Part shown: positions 38,650 to 49,549 of the stretch, in pieces
How the letters are laid out: the number at the start of each line of letters is the position of its first letter
Numbering within the stretch: the first letter of the stretch is position 1
Assembly: GCF_024199005.1 (NCBI RefSeq)
Contig: NZ_JANATA010000014.1
Location: forward strand, 22,267-86,266
From: Opacimonas viscosa
GTDB taxonomy: Bacteria > Pseudomonadota > Gammaproteobacteria > Enterobacterales > Alteromonadaceae
Length of the DNA stretch: 64,000 nucleotides
Direction: 5' to 3'
Made by a program: the position numbers and the translations under genes
The notes under the pieces: model-generated
Told to the model about the DNA's origin: nothing
Seen by the model: the letters and a program-made list of their open reading frames with translations, nothing else
Databases searched by the model: none

Positions 38650-39839
38650 TAAATCACTCCCAATTCACGACCAATATCGATAAAGGCATCCACTGCTTGA
38701 TCCACATGCTCTAGGGTATGCGCTGCAGACATCTGGGTGCGGATCCGCGCTTGCCCTTGGGGGACAACCGGATAAGAAAAGCCCACTACATAAATACCTC
38801 GCTCGAGCATTTTATCTGCCATGACGGAAGCCAATTTAGCATCACCTAACATCACAGGGATTATCGCATGATCCTTACCGCTCAAAGTAAAACCAGCATC
38901 CGCCATACGTGTTCTAAAGTGCACGGCATTACGGTTCAGTTGGGCTCTGAGTGCGGCTCCCTCAGCCATCATCTCAAATACCTTGATTGAAGCAGCAACA
39001 ATAGGAGGAGCGACAGAATTCGAAAATAAATACGGACGAGAACGTTGGCGCAACCAAGCGATCACTTCTTTTTTACCTGATGTGTATCCGCCTGAGGCAC
39101 CGCCTAGGGCTTTGCCCAAAGTACCTGTTAAAATATCTACACGACCCAGCACATCACAATACTCATGCGAGCCCCGCCCGTTTGCTCCAACAAAACCAGT
39201 GGCATGACAATCATCTACCATGACCATAGCACCGTATTTTTCAGCTAAATCACAAATACCTTTCAGATTGGCAATGACGCCATCCATTGAAAAAACGCCA
39301 TCTGTGGCAATTAATTTGTGGCGAGCACCATCCGCATCCGCTTTTTGTAATTGTTCCTCTAAAGCTGCCATATCATTGGACGCATAACGATAGCGCTTGG
39401 CTTTGGATAACCTTACCCCATCAATAATACTTGCGTGATTTAACGCATCAGAAATAATCGCATCTTCGGGATCTAAAATCGTCTCGAATAAGCCTCCGTT
39501 AGCATCGAAGCACGATGGGTAGAGTATGGTATCTTCCATCATTAAAAAGTCTGATATTTGCGCTTCGAGGTGCTTGTGGATGTCCTGGGTGCCACAGATA
39601 AAGCGCACAGAAGCAACCCCAAAACCATGAGAATCTAAACCGGCTTTCGCGGCAGTAATGAGATCAGGGTGATTTGCCAGACCAAGATAGTTGTTGGCAC
39701 AGAAGTTAATGACCTCACCTTGTGGAACCACAACATCGGCACTTTGCTGCGAACTAATAATGCGCTCTTGCTTGAATAAACCTTGGGCACGAATATCGTC
39801 AAGTTGTTGTTGGATATGTTGAATAAAAGCCTGAGTCAT
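38649..39839 (-). CDS. kbl: Glycine C-acetyltransferase (2-amino-3-ketobutyrate CoA ligase)
   Basis: PLP enzyme of threonine catabolism; acts after Tdh. 396 aa from ATG 39839 ([13 protein letters not shown]); a TTG four codons upstream is less likely. Landmarks: [15 protein letters not shown], the Schiff-base lysine in [13 protein letters not shown], and [10 protein letters not shown] near the end. First gene of the kbl-tdh unit, here extended by glpE and glpG. Confidence 0.97.
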   Translation of the reverse strand: MTQAFIQHIQQQLDDIRAQGLFKQERIISSQQSADVVVPQGEVINFCANNYLGLANHPDLITAAKAGLDSHGFGVASVRFICGTQDIHKHLEAQISDFLMMEDTILYPSCFDANGGLFETILDPEDAIISDALNHASIIDGVRLSKAKRYRYASNDMAALEEQLQKADADGARHKLIATDGVFSMDGVIANLKGICDLAEKYGAMVMVDDCHATGFVGANGRGSHEYCDVLGRVDILTGTLGKALGGASGGYTSGKKEVIAWLRQRSRPYLFSNSVAPPIVAASIKVFEMMAEGAALRAQLNRNAVHFRTRMADAGFTLSGKDHAIIPVMLGDAKLASVMADKMLERGIYVVGFSYPVVPQGQARIRTQMSAAHTLEHVDQAVDAFIDIGRELGVI

Positions 39840-39905
39840 AATCTGTCTCAATTGTTTTAAATTTGTAAACAGTTTAAAACAGACCGTTTAATCGGTACAG
39901 TTATC

Positions 39906-42410
39906 TCAGTTGAAAAATTTTATCTCTCTGGATAACTTAAACTCATGGATCCAGATATTATTCAGGATAATCTTATCTAACATTGAAGCAAGTTGATGCT
40001 CTGGGATCGGCTTAGAAATGTAGAAACCCTGAGCAATATCACACCCCATATCACGTAATGTGGCGAGTTGCTCAACTTGCTCAATCCCCTCTGCCACTAT
40101 TTGCATATTCATGTTATGCACCATATCGATGGTTGACTTCACAATTTGCCGGTCGGCTGGGTTTTCTGTGATCCCCATAATAAACGTCCGATCAATCTTA
40201 ATTTTATTCACCGGCATACTGCGTAAATAATTTAAAGATGAATACCCAGTTCCAAAATCGTCAATCGAGAGTTGCACGCCTAACTCTCTAATATCTTTCA
40301 TAATCTTGGTGGCCACTTTAATATCAGAAGCCAGGGTCGTTTCCGTTAATTCAAACTCAACACGCTGTGGGTCTACCCCGTAATGGACCAACATCCTTTT
40401 GATAAACCCACATAACTTCGGATCTAAAAACTGTGATGCTGATAAATTTATCGCTAAAAACTGTTCGGTATATCCCATATTATCCAAAGCTTTGATCACC
40501 TTCATACTCCGCTCAATAACATAATAATCGAGCTGAATCATGAATGAAGACTTTTCTAATACCGGAATGAATTCATCCGGAGAAATTAACCCTTTGACCG
40601 GGTGACGCCACCTTAATAATGCTTCAAAACCAATCACATGGTTATTTTTAATATCAATCAAAGGCTGTAACGCCAAATAAAAGTTATCATTTTCTAGCGC
40701 AAGTCGCGCTTCTGACTCTAACTCAATTTTATCAACGACAATTCGATTTAATTCCGCATCATAAATTTGTAAAGAGTTTCCTTTAACGACTTTTGCCCGA
40801 TACATTGCCGTGTCCGCTTGACGTAACAGTTCTTCGCTGGTCATACTGGAACTACTACACAAAGTCAGACCTAAACTACCTGAAACATGGAACTGTATAT
40901 TATCGATATGAATTGGTTCAGCAAAACAAGACAGCACTTTTTCTCCAAATACCCGAAGTGCGTCTAAATCTAGGATATCGTCGGCAACCATGACAAACTC
41001 ATCTCCGCCAAAGCGACAAACGATATCTTCAGAACGCAACATTGCCTGAAGTCGATTAGCCACTTTTTGCAAGAGCTGGTCACCGATTGAGTGGCCATGT
41101 CCATCATTAATTTTTTTAAAATCATCAACATCCAACAGCATTACTGCAAAATGAGTGTTATGGCGTTTCTGTTTTCTGATTAAATGATTTAAATGCTCTG
41201 TCAGCATATTGCGGTTTGGCAAATTAGTTAACTCGTCGTACAACGCCATTTGTTGTAATTTAACGCGCTCTAAATCGATCTTTTCTTGCATCGAGTGTAA
41301 TTCATCCACTAATTTGTTCGCAGCTTCATCTAACTGATCAATTTCATCGACGAATGCCACTTCATATTCGCGTTTATTTTTTTTAAATGTTTTGTAATCT
41401 ATTTTATTCAGCAGGGGGATCCGTTCTGCTAAATCTTGCAAACGTCGCTTGTATGGGATGGTCAAAAAATAAAAGATGGAGGTTGATAAAATAAAGAGTA
41501 CCAAAGCAGTGTAAATAATGTTGTGGTTAAACTTTAAAACATTGAGATAATATTCAGAAATATCCATAGTGATTAGTAAGTATTTCTGTCCTGTTACTGG
41601 TGGAGATGTGGCTGGTATTTCCGCCGCCAAGGCGTTTACAATAGGCAGCATAATTAAGTAGTAATATTGCCCCTCTTGTTCTTTCACTATCCCTATATCA
41701 AAAATCGCATCTTGTGCGAATTTAGAATTTAATTGTCCTAGTAATGCTTGGTGTAAAAGGTCTGTTGCGGAATAAACAGAAGGTAGCGATTCAGCCTGCC
41801 ATCTTTGCTCCAAAGAAAAATCCACCGTCCCAATCGCCGCTTGCAATGAATGGCTTTTCTGCAATAAATCCACCGCATGGTGCAGTGGCGTGATGATAAA
41901 CAAAGTAAACATTTTACTATCAATCGTAATGGCAAAGTCGGTATGTACATTACAAGTTAGCGTGCATTGAATATGATTAACTGCAGCTGGATTGCTAGGT
42001 AATATGATGCTCGAAGAAGTGGGTACCTCTATCATCGCTGTCACCTCGTTCGGACTACCTGTATGGATAAACTCTGGTGATATCACGAGATTTTGTGTCG
42101 CGTTATCCAGCAGCCAATAATCGGTTACAGCACCTTGATTAAAAAGGCGTAGCAAAGTGTTTGATAAATCGTCAACCGTCATGTTTTCAATATGGGTAAG
42201 CTCAGTTATCAAGGTTTTGAGCTGTTCATTTTGTTCTTGCACGTACAGATTAAATTCCTGAGCAAACACAGCTGCTTTATCCTGTTTAAAATGCGATAAA
42301 TTACTCTCTGTTGTGCTCACAATTAAAAACGTCAGGACAGTAAAAGCTAGCGCTAAAAGGATAATTAACGTCAGAAATATTTTTTGTCCAACACTTATAA
42401 ATTTTCTCAT
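39906..42410 (-). CDS. Membrane-bound GGDEF-EAL protein (c-di-GMP turnover)
   Basis: 834 aa. Helix 1 at about residues 11-30, a periplasmic sensor of about 260 residues with no recognised name, helix 2 (IIYTALVLFILSTSIFYFL, about residue 295), a linker helix region, then a GGDEF domain with an intact active site (RFGGDEFVMVADD) and an EAL domain with FEALLRWRHP, ELTETTL and DDFGTGYSSL. Both active-site signatures look intact, so it could make and break c-di-GMP. A single gene, no operon partner. Confidence 0.93.
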   Translation of the reverse strand: MRKFISVGQKIFLTLIILLALAFTVLTFLIVSTTESNLSHFKQDKAAVFAQEFNLYVQEQNEQLKTLITELTHIENMTVDDLSNTLLRLFNQGAVTDYWLLDNATQNLVISPEFIHTGSPNEVTAMIEVPTSSSIILPSNPAAVNHIQCTLTCNVHTDFAITIDSKMFTLFIITPLHHAVDLLQKSHSLQAAIGTVDFSLEQRWQAESLPSVYSATDLLHQALLGQLNSKFAQDAIFDIGIVKEQEGQYYYLIMLPIVNALAAEIPATSPPVTGQKYLLITMDISEYYLNVLKFNHNIIYTALVLFILSTSIFYFLTIPYKRRLQDLAERIPLLNKIDYKTFKKNKREYEVAFVDEIDQLDEAANKLVDELHSMQEKIDLERVKLQQMALYDELTNLPNRNMLTEHLNHLIRKQKRHNTHFAVMLLDVDDFKKINDGHGHSIGDQLLQKVANRLQAMLRSEDIVCRFGGDEFVMVADDILDLDALRVFGEKVLSCFAEPIHIDNIQFHVSGSLGLTLCSSSSMTSEELLRQADTAMYRAKVVKGNSLQIYDAELNRIVVDKIELESEARLALENDNFYLALQPLIDIKNNHVIGFEALLRWRHPVKGLISPDEFIPVLEKSSFMIQLDYYVIERSMKVIKALDNMGYTEQFLAINLSASQFLDPKLCGFIKRMLVHYGVDPQRVEFELTETTLASDIKVATKIMKDIRELGVQLSIDDFGTGYSSLNYLRSMPVNKIKIDRTFIMGITENPADRQIVKSTIDMVHNMNMQIVAEGIEQVEQLATLRDMGCDIAQGFYISKPIPEHQLASMLDKIILNNIWIHEFKLSREIKFFN

Positions 42411-42564
42411 GAAAACAAGACAATCCAGGTAAGATTTAGAGGTATGTATAGAGTTATACAGTTTTTTAACGGTTTCTCTGAAAGAGAAAAATCACACGTA
42501 ATGTCAGTATAGACTAGTTATGAGATGTTGTAGGGATTGTTGTCAGGAGCAAGCCAGACAAGGT

Positions 42565-43623
42565 TTACACAAATTCAGACAATGATTTTTCTACGTCCGC
42601 CACTGTGATCTGTGCCATCCATTCTGCTCCTTTTGCACGCAATCCAAAACTGAGCTGTTCCCAAGGTTTATTGTATTCCTTCATAATTGCTTTTGGATAA
42701 ACACTGACGACATTATTCAATGATAAATAAGGTCCTGTGCGCAATGGATTACTATGTGCATACAAGCCAACAACAGGCGTTTTTACAGTCGTTGCCATGT
42801 GTGCAGGCCCCGTATCAGGCGCAATGACACAGCGCGCCTGACGCAATACAACTAACATTTGCTTTAACGTAGTTTGCCCGACTAAATCCAACGCTATGGG
42901 GGCATTTAAATCATGTAAAGCCGCTTGCATTGTCTTATCTAAGGGGCCTGGGCCTCCACATAATACGGTTGGCACGCCTTTTTTATGTAGGTTGCTAATC
43001 ACTTCCGTGTAACCCTCTGGTGTCCAGTTACGCATTGCTTTTGAGGCAGTTGGTGCAACGACAACATATTTGCCTAAATGCGCTATTTTCTCCTGCACCC
43101 ACATCTCATCACTTGGCTCAATAGGCATATCCCAACTCAGCGGGGCTGGCGGCACACCCAAAGCATCTGCAAATTGCATAAAACCCTCAAGCACATGAGC
43201 ATTCCCAATGGCCTGGATGCGCTCATTGATAAACAAAGAGTGTCCCTCTTTGCTTCTTGACCAATCAAAACCAATCCGACGCTTTGCTTTGATCACCGAG
43301 CTGAGCCAATTAGCGCGTAATGCGATTTGCATTACCAACAACGCATCAAATTCTTCTTGTGCTAGATCTCGTTTTAACTGCGCGCGGGCATTTTTGGATT
43401 TTTTATCACAAACCACAAAGCGCACGCCAGCTAACCCTTTTACTAATTGGTATTCGATCTTACCAATGACCCAAGTAATTTGGGTTTGCGGCCACATATG
43501 ACGGATCCGCGTTACCATGGCAACAGCATGACAAACATCGCCAATTGCAGACAAGCGCATCAAACAAATTTTTTTGAGGGGTGCTACGGGAGTGATGTCG
43601 GGTAGTGTTGCATTGTGATGCAT
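42565..43623 (-). CDS. Glycosyltransferase family 9, LPS heptosyltransferase-like
   Basis: 352 aa from ATG 43623 (MHHNATLPD); the frame opens 33 codons earlier but those residues do not look like the family. KKICLMRLSAIGDVCHA is the GT9 start; VVVAPTASKAMRNWTPEGY, VLCGGPGPLD and APDTGPAHMATTV form the nucleotide-sugar site. It adds heptose, or a related sugar, to the inner LPS core. The neighbouring kdkA supports a core role. It could be WaaC-like, but I cannot assign the sugar position. Confidence 0.88.
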   Translation of the reverse strand: MHHNATLPDITPVAPLKKICLMRLSAIGDVCHAVAMVTRIRHMWPQTQITWVIGKIEYQLVKGLAGVRFVVCDKKSKNARAQLKRDLAQEEFDALLVMQIALRANWLSSVIKAKRRIGFDWSRSKEGHSLFINERIQAIGNAHVLEGFMQFADALGVPPAPLSWDMPIEPSDEMWVQEKIAHLGKYVVVAPTASKAMRNWTPEGYTEVISNLHKKGVPTVLCGGPGPLDKTMQAALHDLNAPIALDLVGQTTLKQMLVVLRQARCVIAPDTGPAHMATTVKTPVVGLYAHSNPLRTGPYLSLNNVVSVYPKAIMKEYNKPWEQLSFGLRAKGAEWMAQITVADVEKSLSEFV

Positions 43624-43810
43624 GAAGGTCAGTTTACCGTGTCTATTAGATTTTATAAGGCTGCAGCATACTGCAAACATTTTATCTGTGGTGGACAAGA
43701 TTGGCGCGAAAAATATCCACACATAATGTGTATTATTCCATTGGCTTTATCCTTGGATTAATTCACAATATATATAATACATAATCTTTTGGCTCTTGGG
43801 TAAAAATTGT

Positions 43811-44569
43811 ATGGCATTACTCTTGCCACAAAATTGGGAAATCACACACGATATTGCCCAGAACGCACATCTTATTGAAAATATCAGTGCAACTACCAGC
43901 TTGGACGCTGAGTTTTTTACGCCGGGCTTTTGGCACGCACACGGGCAGATTGTGCATACTGCCCATGGTCGTGGGACTACCTATTTTGTGCAACAGCAAG
44001 AAGAAGTGTGGGTTTTACGTGAATATCTTCGCGGTGGTCTTATTGCGCGATTCATTCAACGCCATTTTTATTTTACATCGCTCACTGCTACCCGGGTCTA
44101 TCAAGAAATCGCACTATTGCTAAAACTGCAGCAAGACGGTGTCAACGTGCCTACGCCGGTTGGCGGCTATGTGCAAAAACAGGGTTTATGGTACACCAAC
44201 AAAATCCTCTTGGCGGCCATTCCAGGTGCCAGAGAAATTCACGCTTTGTGTCGCACTGACCAACTCACAGAAACAATCTGCCAGCGCATTGGCCGAGAAA
44301 TAGCCAAAATGCATAATGCCGGTGTTTTTCATCATGACTTAAATATTCAAAACATCCTCATAGATGCCCAAGAACAGATATGGTTAATTGATTTTGATAA
44401 ATGCTTTGCGGCTAAACAGCTGACCCAGGCCCAATGCCAATCGAATATTGCTCGTTTACACCGCTCGATTGAAAAAAAACGAAAACAACATACTCACTAT
44501 GTGTTTACTGCAGCGCATTGGCAAGCATTGTTAGATGCCTATGCAGACACTTTGCTTGTTGCATCTTGA
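43811..44569 (+). CDS. kdkA: 3-deoxy-D-manno-octulosonic acid (Kdo) kinase
   Basis: Phosphorylates Kdo of the LPS inner core at O-4. 252 aa. Kinase-like fold: the catalytic loop is HHDLNIQNILID and the metal-binding motif is IDFDKC. LREYLRGGLIARFI near residue 75 is typical of KdkA. ATG 43811 (MALLLPQNWE) is favoured over a start five codons earlier. Divergent from the heptosyltransferase gene and 52 nt before coaD. Confidence 0.92.
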   Translation: MALLLPQNWEITHDIAQNAHLIENISATTSLDAEFFTPGFWHAHGQIVHTAHGRGTTYFVQQQEEVWVLREYLRGGLIARFIQRHFYFTSLTATRVYQEIALLLKLQQDGVNVPTPVGGYVQKQGLWYTNKILLAAIPGAREIHALCRTDQLTETICQRIGREIAKMHNAGVFHHDLNIQNILIDAQEQIWLIDFDKCFAAKQLTQAQCQSNIARLHRSIEKKRKQHTHYVFTAAHWQALLDAYADTLLVAS

Positions 44570-44600
44570 GGCGTAGTTAGCTAATGTGCTTTTCATTTGA

Positions 44601-45110
<510 letters not shown>

Positions 45111-45164
45111 GCATTCAAAAAGCAAAATAAATACCTATCTCCAAACAGTGCAAAAGCCTGTAAT

Positions 45165-45977
45165 TTAGGTTTGGCACTGCTTGCAATAAAAAGTGTTACG
45201 CTGGCCCAACATAAAAGATGTAATTTCCGTATTACAGTTCCAACAAGGCTCACCAGCGCGGCCATATACGTTGAGATGTAAGCGGAAATATCCAGGGTTA
45301 CCATCGACATTAGAAAAATCTTTCAAAGTGGTCCCACCTTGCTCAATAGCCGCAGCTAAGACAATTTTGATGTTTTGAGTTAATAACTTATACCGTTTCA
45401 AACTGATATTGCCAGCCTTGCGTTTGGGGTGAATACCCGACATAAATAACGCTTCATTCGCATAAATATTACCCACTCCAACCACATTCGCATTGTCCAT
45501 AATAAACTGCTTTACTGTACATGTACGCCCTTGAGCACGAGTGTGCAAATGCGTATCAACAAAATCATCGGTCAACGGTTCAGGACCTAAATTAGAAAGC
45601 AATACATGCGGTTGAGCATCTGCTGGTTGCCACAAACAAGCACCAAATTTACGGGCATCGTTGAAACGCAAACATTGCCCGTTACCTAAAATGATATCTA
45701 AATGGTCATGTTTTTTTAGAGGCGTGGTATGCGCAAAGACGCGCAAAAAACCCGTCATCCCCAAATGCAAAATAATACTGCCCGAAGTGGTGTTGATGAA
45801 TATATATTTTGCTCGTCGAGTCACAGATCTAATGACTTCACCTTTGGTTTGTAAAATATCCTCAGGTACTAACCAGCGCAACTTAGGGGTACGGATAATG
45901 ATGTTTTGGATAGTTTGCCCAGTTAAGAAAGGTTCTATCCCTTGGCGGCTAACTTCTACTTCAGGTAATTCTGGCAT
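45165..45977 (-). CDS. mutM: Formamidopyrimidine-DNA glycosylase (Fpg/MutM)
   Basis: Removes 8-oxoguanine and other oxidised bases and nicks at the AP site. 270 aa. The catalytic N-terminal proline and glutamate follow Met in MPELPEVEVSR. Lys in the RRAKYIF stretch and the C-terminal zinc finger CWNCNTEI...FYCKQC are in place. Part of the conserved coaD-mutM-rpmG-rpmB-radC block. Confidence 0.97.
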   Translation of the reverse strand: MPELPEVEVSRQGIEPFLTGQTIQNIIIRTPKLRWLVPEDILQTKGEVIRSVTRRAKYIFINTTSGSIILHLGMTGFLRVFAHTTPLKKHDHLDIILGNGQCLRFNDARKFGACLWQPADAQPHVLLSNLGPEPLTDDFVDTHLHTRAQGRTCTVKQFIMDNANVVGVGNIYANEALFMSGIHPKRKAGNISLKRYKLLTQNIKIVLAAAIEQGGTTLKDFSNVDGNPGYFRLHLNVYGRAGEPCWNCNTEITSFMLGQRNTFYCKQCQT

Positions 45978-46134
45978 TATTTATAGTCACCTTTGTCAGG
46001 ACTGAAATTGCGTTCGAATACACGTAACATGTAGTACGTTAGTCATGAAATAAAGCACACTTTAAAATCTATGGACAATGATCGTACTGCACATCAACGG
46101 TAACTTTATCACGCTCTGGCACAAATTTCAGACA

Positions 46135-46157
46135 CAAAAAACCCGGTAATAACCGGG
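46135..46157 (-). terminator. Rho-independent terminator after rpmG
   Basis: On the minus strand CCCGGT, a four-base loop, ACCGGG, then a run of about seven T. It lies 28 nt after the rpmG stop codon. Confidence 0.9.
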
Positions 46158-46185
46158 CATTTGTTGGAGACAAAACCAAAAGGTC

Positions 46186-46341
46186 TTATTTGATTTTTGC
46201 TTCCTTGAACATAACGTGCTTACGGATTTTAGGATCAAACTTTTTGATCTCCATTTTTCCAGGCATGTTACGCTTGTTTTTATCAGTGGTGTAGTAGAAA
46301 CCAGTGCCAGCTGAAGATACTAATTTAATTTTATCACGCAT
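46186..46341 (-). CDS. rpmG: 50S ribosomal protein L33
   Basis: A 51-codon gene read from the minus strand: [19 protein letters not shown], then [18 protein letters not shown] and an [12 protein letters not shown] end. It is the cysteine-free (zinc-independent) form, as in E. coli. It follows rpmB with a 12-nt gap. Confidence 0.97.
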   Translation of the reverse strand: MRDKIKLVSSAGTGFYYTTDKNKRNMPGKMEIKKFDPKIRKHVMFKEAKIK

Positions 46342-46353
46342 GATGAGGGTTCC

Positions 46354-46590
46354 TTAGATTTTTTCGCCACGAGCACGGATTTCAGCTAAAACTGTATCAA
46401 TGCCTTTCTTATCGATAATACGCATACCCTTTGGAGTAAGACGTAATTTAACGAAACGGTTTTCAGACTCAACCCAAAAACGGTGAGTGTGTAAATTTGG
46501 TAAAAAACGACGACGAGTCGCGTTACGAGCGTGTGAACGGTTGTTACCAACTGCTGGACGCTTGCCTGTTACTTGACATACTTTAGCCAT
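46354..46590 (-). CDS. rpmB: 50S ribosomal protein L28
   Basis: 78 aa from ATG 46590 ([17 protein letters not shown]); a frame five codons longer exists but this start is universal in the family. [17 protein letters not shown] is the typical basic stretch. First gene of the rpmB-rpmG pair. Confidence 0.98.
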   Translation of the reverse strand: MAKVCQVTGKRPAVGNNRSHARNATRRRFLPNLHTHRFWVESENRFVKLRLTPKGMRIIDKKGIDTVLAEIRARGEKI

Positions 46591-46848
46591 AGTACTTGTC
46601 TCCAAAACAACTTTAATTACTTTCGTAAACGTGGATAAACAAATCTACACACTTACGAATAAGAGGGCGCATTTTATACAGGATTTAAATGTATAAAGCA
46701 AATTATTTCGCCTAAAAAGATTAAAAAATATCTCCACCTAGGCCTTTGAACGTCATGATTATATCATGCTTTATACAAGTATCTTCCTGTTTTCACTACT
46801 TATTAGTCTTAGATGTATCACTTTATGAGTATCTGAGCCCCAAATCGC

Positions 46849-47478
46849 CTAAATTAAACCTCTCTGAGCAAATGATACCGTCTGACCGACACCAATCACA
46901 AAGTGATCTAGGACTCTAACATCAATCAATGCCAAAGCATCTTTGACCCTTTGCGTAATCATTTTATCGCACTCACTGGGTTCAGCATGGCCTGAAGGAT
47001 GATTATGCGCCAAGATCACATTCGCAGCGTTATAAATCATGACATGCCGAACAATCTCTCTGGGAAATACGGGTGCTGAACTGATAGTCCCTCTAAACAA
47101 CTCTTTGAAAGCCAGAAATTCATTTTGCGCATTTAATAAAATTACCGCAAAACATTCGCTTTGATGATGTTGCAAGTGTGTAGCCAAAAACTTCGCGGTG
47201 GTTTCAGAGCAATCCAACGTCTGTCTTTGAATGGCTTGTTGTAATGTTCTTTTGTGCAATTCAAGCATCGATTGCAACATAAAATAACGACTTGGACCCA
47301 GACCATGAATTTCACAAAACGCCTCTTTCGGGGCATTAAATACGGCATATATTGAACCAAACTTGGCCAATAACTCGGCCGCTAAGTCTTCTGCTAATGA
47401 TTCTGACAGACGATGCCGAATAACCTGAGCAAGTAATTTTTTATCTGATAAATTTTCGACACCAAGAGTTCGAGACAT
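46849..47478 (-). CDS. radC: RadC family JAMM-type protein
   Basis: 209 aa from ATG 47478 (MSRTLGVENLSDKKL). N-terminal helix-hairpin-helix region (IHGLGPSRYF), then the MPN/JAMM metalloprotease-like core: FRGTISSAPVFPREIV and the zinc motif AHNHPSGHAEPSECD. Despite its old name the DNA-repair role is doubtful. Its position between rpmB and coaBC is the standard one. Confidence 0.93.
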   Translation of the reverse strand: MSRTLGVENLSDKKLLAQVIRHRLSESLAEDLAAELLAKFGSIYAVFNAPKEAFCEIHGLGPSRYFMLQSMLELHKRTLQQAIQRQTLDCSETTAKFLATHLQHHQSECFAVILLNAQNEFLAFKELFRGTISSAPVFPREIVRHVMIYNAANVILAHNHPSGHAEPSECDKMITQRVKDALALIDVRVLDHFVIGVGQTVSFAQRGLI

Positions 47479-47594
47479 GTGGTTTTTCCTGCAATAAAAT
47501 GTTGGCAAACGCTAACTTTTGATCTGATAATAGCGACCATTGATTAACCCATAGCGAAGAATATTTCGCTCACAGGTAAGTGAAGCAAAAGCTC

Positions 47595-48833
47595 ATGAGT
47601 TTACAAAACCAGAATGTGTTACTAGGTGTTACTGGTGGCATTGCCGCATACAAAACACCAGATCTTGTACGCAAATTAACAGCACAGGGCGCGAACGTAA
47701 GAGTTGTTCTTTCCGCCAGTGCCCAAGCATTTGTTTCCGAGCTTTCACTGCAAGCAGTTAGCGGTAATCCCGTCTCTTGCCATTTGTTAGATCCGGCAGC
47801 AGAAGCTGGCATGGGACATATCGAATTTGCGCGTTGGGCTGATCTGATTTTAGTCGCACCTGCCACGGCGCACTGTATGGCAAAACTAGCCCACGGTATG
47901 GCTGATGATTTGCTCACGACATTAGTTTTGGCCAGTCCTGCTCCATTATTTATTGCTCCAGCGATGAACCAACAAATGTGGGCAGCCCCGGCAACCCAAG
48001 CCAATTTAGGACTGTTACAAGCACGCGATATCGGCATTTTGGGTCCTGCGGCAGGTGAGCAAGCGTGTGGTGATATTGGTTATGGCCGAATGTTAGAAAC
48101 CCATGAAATTGCGGAGGCACTAGTCGCACTTCACCAACCGACCAAGAGTGCTCGATCTGCAGTAGATGAAAAAACGCTCCCTCTTGCAGGACAGCAGGTG
48201 TTGATAACTGCGGGACCAACTCGAGAAGCTATCGACCCAGTGCGCTATATATCTAACCATTCCTCTGGCAAAATGGGTTATGCCCTAGCCATTCAAGCTC
48301 AAAATCTGGGTGCCCAAGTCACTTTAGTGTCTGGGCCAGTCGCCCTCCCTGAACCGTTACACGTGAACACCATCCAAGTGTCCAGTGCATTAGAAATGCA
48401 CCAAGCCGTATTTGCACACGTCGCGGCTGCAGATATATTCATTGCATGTGCGGCAGTAGCTGACTATCGTCTGGCGGATATCCAAACACAAAAAATCAAA
48501 AAATCCGCTGACGAAATGACACTATCCTTGATCAAAAATCCCGATATTTTAGCCGACGTCGCAGCGCTACCAGATGGGCCATTTACTGTTGGTTTTGCTG
48601 CTGAAACTCAAGATCTTGAGTATTACGCAAAAGACAAATTACAACGCAAAGGGTTAAATATGATTGCAGCTAACGATGTATCCAACCAAGATATAGGTTT
48701 CAATCAAGCTGATAATGCCCTAACCGTTTTTAGTGCTGACGCCAAAATTGCTTTACCAAAACAAGATAAACTTGCATTAGCGGAGCAACTACTTAAAATA
48801 GTTGCAAAGAATGTAAGCGCCAACTCACTATAG
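47595..48833 (+). CDS. coaBC: Bifunctional CoaBC: phosphopantothenoylcysteine synthetase/decarboxylase
   Basis: Two steps of CoA synthesis. 412 aa: CoaC domain (about 1-185) with the FMN site VTGGIAAYK, the PAMNQQMW motif, and the active cysteine in [13 protein letters not shown]; then CoaB ([22 protein letters not shown]). ATG 47595 (MSLQNQNV) is preferred to the start five codons earlier. Normally dut follows; here slmA follows after 13 nt. Confidence 0.96.
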   Translation: MSLQNQNVLLGVTGGIAAYKTPDLVRKLTAQGANVRVVLSASAQAFVSELSLQAVSGNPVSCHLLDPAAEAGMGHIEFARWADLILVAPATAHCMAKLAHGMADDLLTTLVLASPAPLFIAPAMNQQMWAAPATQANLGLLQARDIGILGPAAGEQACGDIGYGRMLETHEIAEALVALHQPTKSARSAVDEKTLPLAGQQVLITAGPTREAIDPVRYISNHSSGKMGYALAIQAQNLGAQVTLVSGPVALPEPLHVNTIQVSSALEMHQAVFAHVAAADIFIACAAVADYRLADIQTQKIKKSADEMTLSLIKNPDILADVAALPDGPFTVGFAAETQDLEYYAKDKLQRKGLNMIAANDVSNQDIGFNQADNALTVFSADAKIALPKQDKLALAEQLLKIVAKNVSANSL

Positions 48834-48846
48834 GACACCCGATAAT

Positions 48847-49437
48847 ATGCCTGCTGCAAAAAAGCCGAACAGACGTGCACAAATCTTACAAGCACTCGCA
48901 AGTATGTTAGAAACGAATAATGGACAACGTATTACTACTGCCAAATTAGCGGCTCAAGTAGGCGTTTCCGAAGCCGCTTTATATCGCCACTTTCCCAGTA
49001 AAGCGAGAATGTTTGAAGGGCTTATTGATTTTATTGAAGACACTCTATTCTCCCGGATCAACAAAATCGTTGCTGAAGAAAAAGATACTGCTAACCGCTG
49101 CCAAATGATCCTGCATCTAGTACTGGGCTTTGCCGAAAAAAACCCAGGTATTGCGCGTATTATGCACGGTGACGCTCTAACTGGTGAACAAGACAGACTG
49201 CGCGGCCGTTTAGCAAAGATTTTTGAACGTTTAGAAACCCAATTAAAACAAATTTTGCGGGAAAGAAAAGTGCGTGATGGAAAAACGTTTGCTATCGACG
49301 AAGCCGTTTTAGCGAATCTTTTGGTCAGTTATGCGGATGGTCGTATCAATGGTTATATTCGCAGTGAATTTCAACGTAAACCGACGGAGATGTTCCCGGA
49401 GATGTGGACCAGTATCAAAGCACAATACTTTATCTAA
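48847..49437 (+). CDS. slmA: Nucleoid occlusion factor SlmA
   Basis: TetR-fold protein that binds specific DNA sites and stops FtsZ from forming a ring over the chromosome. 196 aa (E. coli 198). The N-terminal helix-turn-helix is [20 protein letters not shown]. The C-terminal part ([21 protein letters not shown]) matches the family. Co-directional with coaBC and close behind it. Confidence 0.95.
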   Translation: MPAAKKPNRRAQILQALASMLETNNGQRITTAKLAAQVGVSEAALYRHFPSKARMFEGLIDFIEDTLFSRINKIVAEEKDTANRCQMILHLVLGFAEKNPGIARIMHGDALTGEQDRLRGRLAKIFERLETQLKQILRERKVRDGKTFAIDEAVLANLLVSYADGRINGYIRSEFQRKPTEMFPEMWTSIKAQYFI

Positions 49438-49479
49438 GTCCAAGAAGACTTTCCCTTCCGGGCTTCACTTTTAGGTCAA

Positions 49480-49516
49480 GTTAGCACTGTCATTGTTCTC
49501 TCAAAACAGTGCTAAC
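49480..49516. repeat. Perfect 11-bp inverted repeat between slmA and the M28 peptidase gene
   Basis: GTTAGCACTGT (49480-49490) and ACAGTGCTAAC (49506-49516) with a 15-nt spacer. It lies between two convergent genes and has no T-run on either strand, so it may be an atypical terminator or a protein site. Confidence 0.6.
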
Positions 49517-49549
49517 ACAACCTTATACCTGATATATCCAGCTAAACTC

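Noticed and set aside
47570..48037. Minus-strand frame of 155 codons
   Set aside because: Shadow of coaBC; Ala/Ser-rich composition is a by-product of the coding strand.
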